Source: Vespula vulgaris
Taxonomy: Eukaryota; Arthropoda; Insecta; Hymenoptera; Vespidae
Reading direction: 5' to 3'
Assembly: GCF_905475345.1 (NCBI RefSeq)
Contig: NC_066593.1
Coordinates: 156,001-220,000 of the forward strand
Length of the DNA: 64,000 nt
The notes beneath the pieces are model-generated. The model had not been told where the DNA came from and made no database searches. It was given only the letters and a program-made list of their open reading frames with translations. Position 1 is the stretch's first letter, and each line of letters begins with the position of its first letter. The position numbers and the translations under genes were made by a program. Of the stretch, positions 62,788 through 64,000 are shown piece by piece.

Positions 62788-63924
62788 TTATCTGCGGTAG
62801 TCGTAGCCCGGATTGGTAAAGACCGTGGCCTTGAGCGTGATCGACGATAGAGACGCGTAATGCGAAATCTCCGAGTCGCTAACCTTCGTGGAGGATTTCC
62901 TCCTCTTTCGCTCACTTTTCTCACTTTTCTCACTTTTATCGTGTCTCCAGAGTCTGTGAAGTGTCAGGGAAGCCTTGGTATGATAAGGCTTGTAGGTGGA
63001 CGATCTGGACGCGGGCGCGTCGTTGGGACACATGCGGCACTTGAGAAGTTTCGGTGCGAGCGATCTTTCGACCGATTCTTCGCCAGGATCCTTGGCCGGG
63101 CCTTCGCCAGGATCACCGACCGGCCCTTCGACCCGCCCTTCGACCGGCCCTTCGACCGGTCCTTCTACCGGCCCTTCGATCGGCCCTTCGATCGGCCCTT
63201 CGATCGGCCCTTCGATCGGCCCTTCGATCGGCCCTTCGATCGGCCCTTCGATCGGCCCTTCGATCGGCCCTTCTACCGGCCCTTCGATCGGCCCTTCTAC
63301 CGGCCCTTCGATCGGCCCTTCGACCGGCCTTTCGACCGGCTCTTCGATCTGCTCTTCGACCGGCTCTTCGGCCAGCCCTTCTAAACTACTTTCCTTCCAA
63401 TTTCCGATTGCACTTTCCTCGCCTGCGTCGATCCCTCTTTCGAAAGATCTCTTCTCCTTCGGTGGCTCGTTCGTAAATATCGTCGGTTGCTCTTCGTCTT
63501 CGGTTTCGAGCTCGCAACCGACGGCCTTCCTCGGTTGACTCTGCTTCCTGGATCGTCTCTCGTTCGGTTTCCTCTCCTCGCTAAACGGCAGCCCGCGAAC
63601 ACGTTCCGAGTTGGTCGTAATTGTGGAGGAGCTCTTCTCGTCGTCGGGCAAACTTCGGTGATAGCTGATGCTGCACGTAAAATGACGATTAGACGTTAAG
63701 ACCGAATCACGATCACGAGAAACGCTTTCGTTCGTTCTTTCGATATCGCTGACGCGGTCATTTTCGCCGCAGTCCTTGTCCTCCCCGTTGCCGTGCTCGA
63801 GGCTTTCGAGGTCTTCTCGACCTCTCGACCTTCGCCTCTCCTCCTCCAACGGATATGCCATAGTCGCTGCAGTTGCAGGTGATTTTACCATCTCGTGGCT
63901 GCAACCACCGCGGCACTGTTCCAT
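62788..63924 (-). CDS. C2H2 zinc-finger protein with EGP(I/V) tetrapeptide array; probable last exon or intronless gene
   Basis: Open frame of 378 codons with an ATG start and TAA stop. Residues 1-180 are polar low-complexity sequence rich in Glu, Arg and Ser. Residues 186-281 are about 24 tetrapeptide units of the form E-G-P-I/V, degenerate at both ends. Residues 296-328 form a C2H2-like finger: C296-X2-C299, then Y314-X5-L320-X2-H323-X4-H328, which fits the classical C2H2 spacing from the aromatic residue onward but has a long loop (14 residues rather than 3) after the second Cys. A basic tail with S-E-K repeats follows (330-345). Family knowledge suggests a nuclear nucleic-acid-binding protein; the specific family is not recognised. 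An in-frame TAA lies immediately upstream of the ATG. The bases GAACAG after the ATG could instead be a splice acceptor, putting the exon start at 63915. Because of the 12-bp repeat the opposite strand is also open, but only this frame carries the finger. A possible distant AATAAA on this strand is at 61233-61238. Confidence 0.72.
   Translation of the reverse strand: MEQCRGGCSHEMVKSPATAATMAYPLEEERRRSRGREDLESLEHGNGEDKDCGENDRVSDIERTNESVSRDRDSVLTSNRHFTCSISYHRSLPDDEKSSSTITTNSERVRGLPFSEERKPNERRSRKQSQPRKAVGCELETEDEEQPTIFTNEPPKEKRSFERGIDAGEESAIGNWKESSLEGLAEEPVEEQIEEPVERPVEGPIEGPVEGPIEGPVEGPIEGPIEGPIEGPIEGPIEGPIEGPIEGPIEGPVEGPVEGPVEGRVEGPVGDPGEGPAKDPGEESVERSLAPKLLKCRMCPNDAPASRSSTYKPYHTKASLTLHRLWRHDKSEKSEKSERKRRKSSTKVSDSEISHYASLSSITLKATVFTNPGYDYRR
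62911..62940 (-). repeat. 9-bp coding repeat encoding S-E-K
   Basis: About three near-identical 9-bp units (TCACTTTTC on the plus strand) encode the S-E-K repeats directly after the zinc finger. They give a basic/acidic hydrophilic linker before a KRRK-type basic cluster, which could act as a nuclear localisation signal. Confidence 0.7.
63082..63369 (-). repeat. 12-bp coding minisatellite (about 24 units)
   Basis: Tandem array of a 12-bp unit that reads GGCCCTTCGATC on the plus strand, with variants at the ATC position (ACC, TAC). It encodes E-G-P-I or E-G-P-V in the minus-strand gene. The central eight units are identical in protein sequence. Units diverge towards both ends (EEPV, EEQI, ERPV on one side; EGRV, GDPG, EGPA, KDPG on the other), the pattern expected from expansion in the middle of an older array. 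Length polymorphism in the population is likely. Confidence 0.9.
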
Positions 63925-64000
63925 AAGTTACGTTCGCGTCATTTTTCTATCAATTAATCAGCATCCGTCATACGACGAGATAAAGACATATAAGAAGGAA
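63925..64000 (-). other. Sequence upstream of the zinc-finger frame (intron or 5' UTR)
   Basis: AT-rich sequence with stops in all minus-strand frames. A CTGATTAAT stretch about 50 bases before the possible acceptor would serve as a branch site if the coding exon begins by splicing. No promoter motif can be assigned. Confidence 0.3.

Noticed and set aside
62860..63538. Plus-strand frames of 140-180 codons over the zinc-finger gene
   Set aside because: They arise from the stop-free 12-bp repeat (RPFD, GPSI and ALRS periodicities); only the minus strand carries a recognisable domain.
1..64000. Transposons, CRISPR arrays, prokaryotic operons, viral genes
   Set aside because: I saw no transposase, reverse transcriptase, integrase, capsid or Cas motifs in any frame, and no regularly spaced direct repeats with unique spacers.

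Overview
The window looks like nuclear DNA of an insect, most likely a hymenopteran (bee, ant or wasp). This is inference from texture: CpG-rich words such as TCGA and CGCG throughout, very many (CT)n/(GA)n microsatellites, and no prokaryotic gene packing, operons or ribosome binding sites. I recognise no transposase, reverse transcriptase, rRNA, tRNA, CRISPR or known miRNA sequence. The base composition is poor in stop codons, so open frames of 100-230 codons arise by chance on both strands and length alone is weak evidence for a gene.

Layout. From 0 to 9.5 kb I see only noncoding sequence with CT/GA and CCGT arrays and one 21-bp repeat pair. From 11.0 to 14.7 kb the minus strand carries two phase-compatible candidate exons of a membrane protein: a first exon with a signal anchor and a consensus donor, and an internal exon. 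From 15.0 to 15.9 kb is a compound simple-repeat block with a long GTC/GAC triplet array. From 16 to 31 kb is mostly noncoding sequence with several long CT arrays and some perfect palindromes. From 31.3 to 32.35 kb a roughly 50-bp element occurs three times. From 33.5 to 45 kb long GA arrays dominate, a GACTC pentanucleotide array lies at 35.1 kb, and three weak coding candidates lie at 35.8-40.0 kb. From 41 to 62.7 kb is mostly noncoding DNA with some AT-rich, homeodomain/POU-like sites.

The only confidently coding segment is at the right edge. A 378-codon minus-strand frame (62788-63924) encodes an acidic/basic low-complexity protein with a 24-unit Glu-Gly-Pro-(Ile/Val) tetrapeptide array followed by one C2H2-type zinc finger. 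It may be the last exon of a gene extending beyond the window.

The most interesting structural signals are the three-copy element, a regional switch of long dinucleotide arrays from CT (7-30 kb) to GA (33-45 kb), a 24-bp perfect palindrome at 58.26 kb, and paired 12-bp palindromes flanking a CACGTG box at 42.15 kb. I found no multi-gene system.
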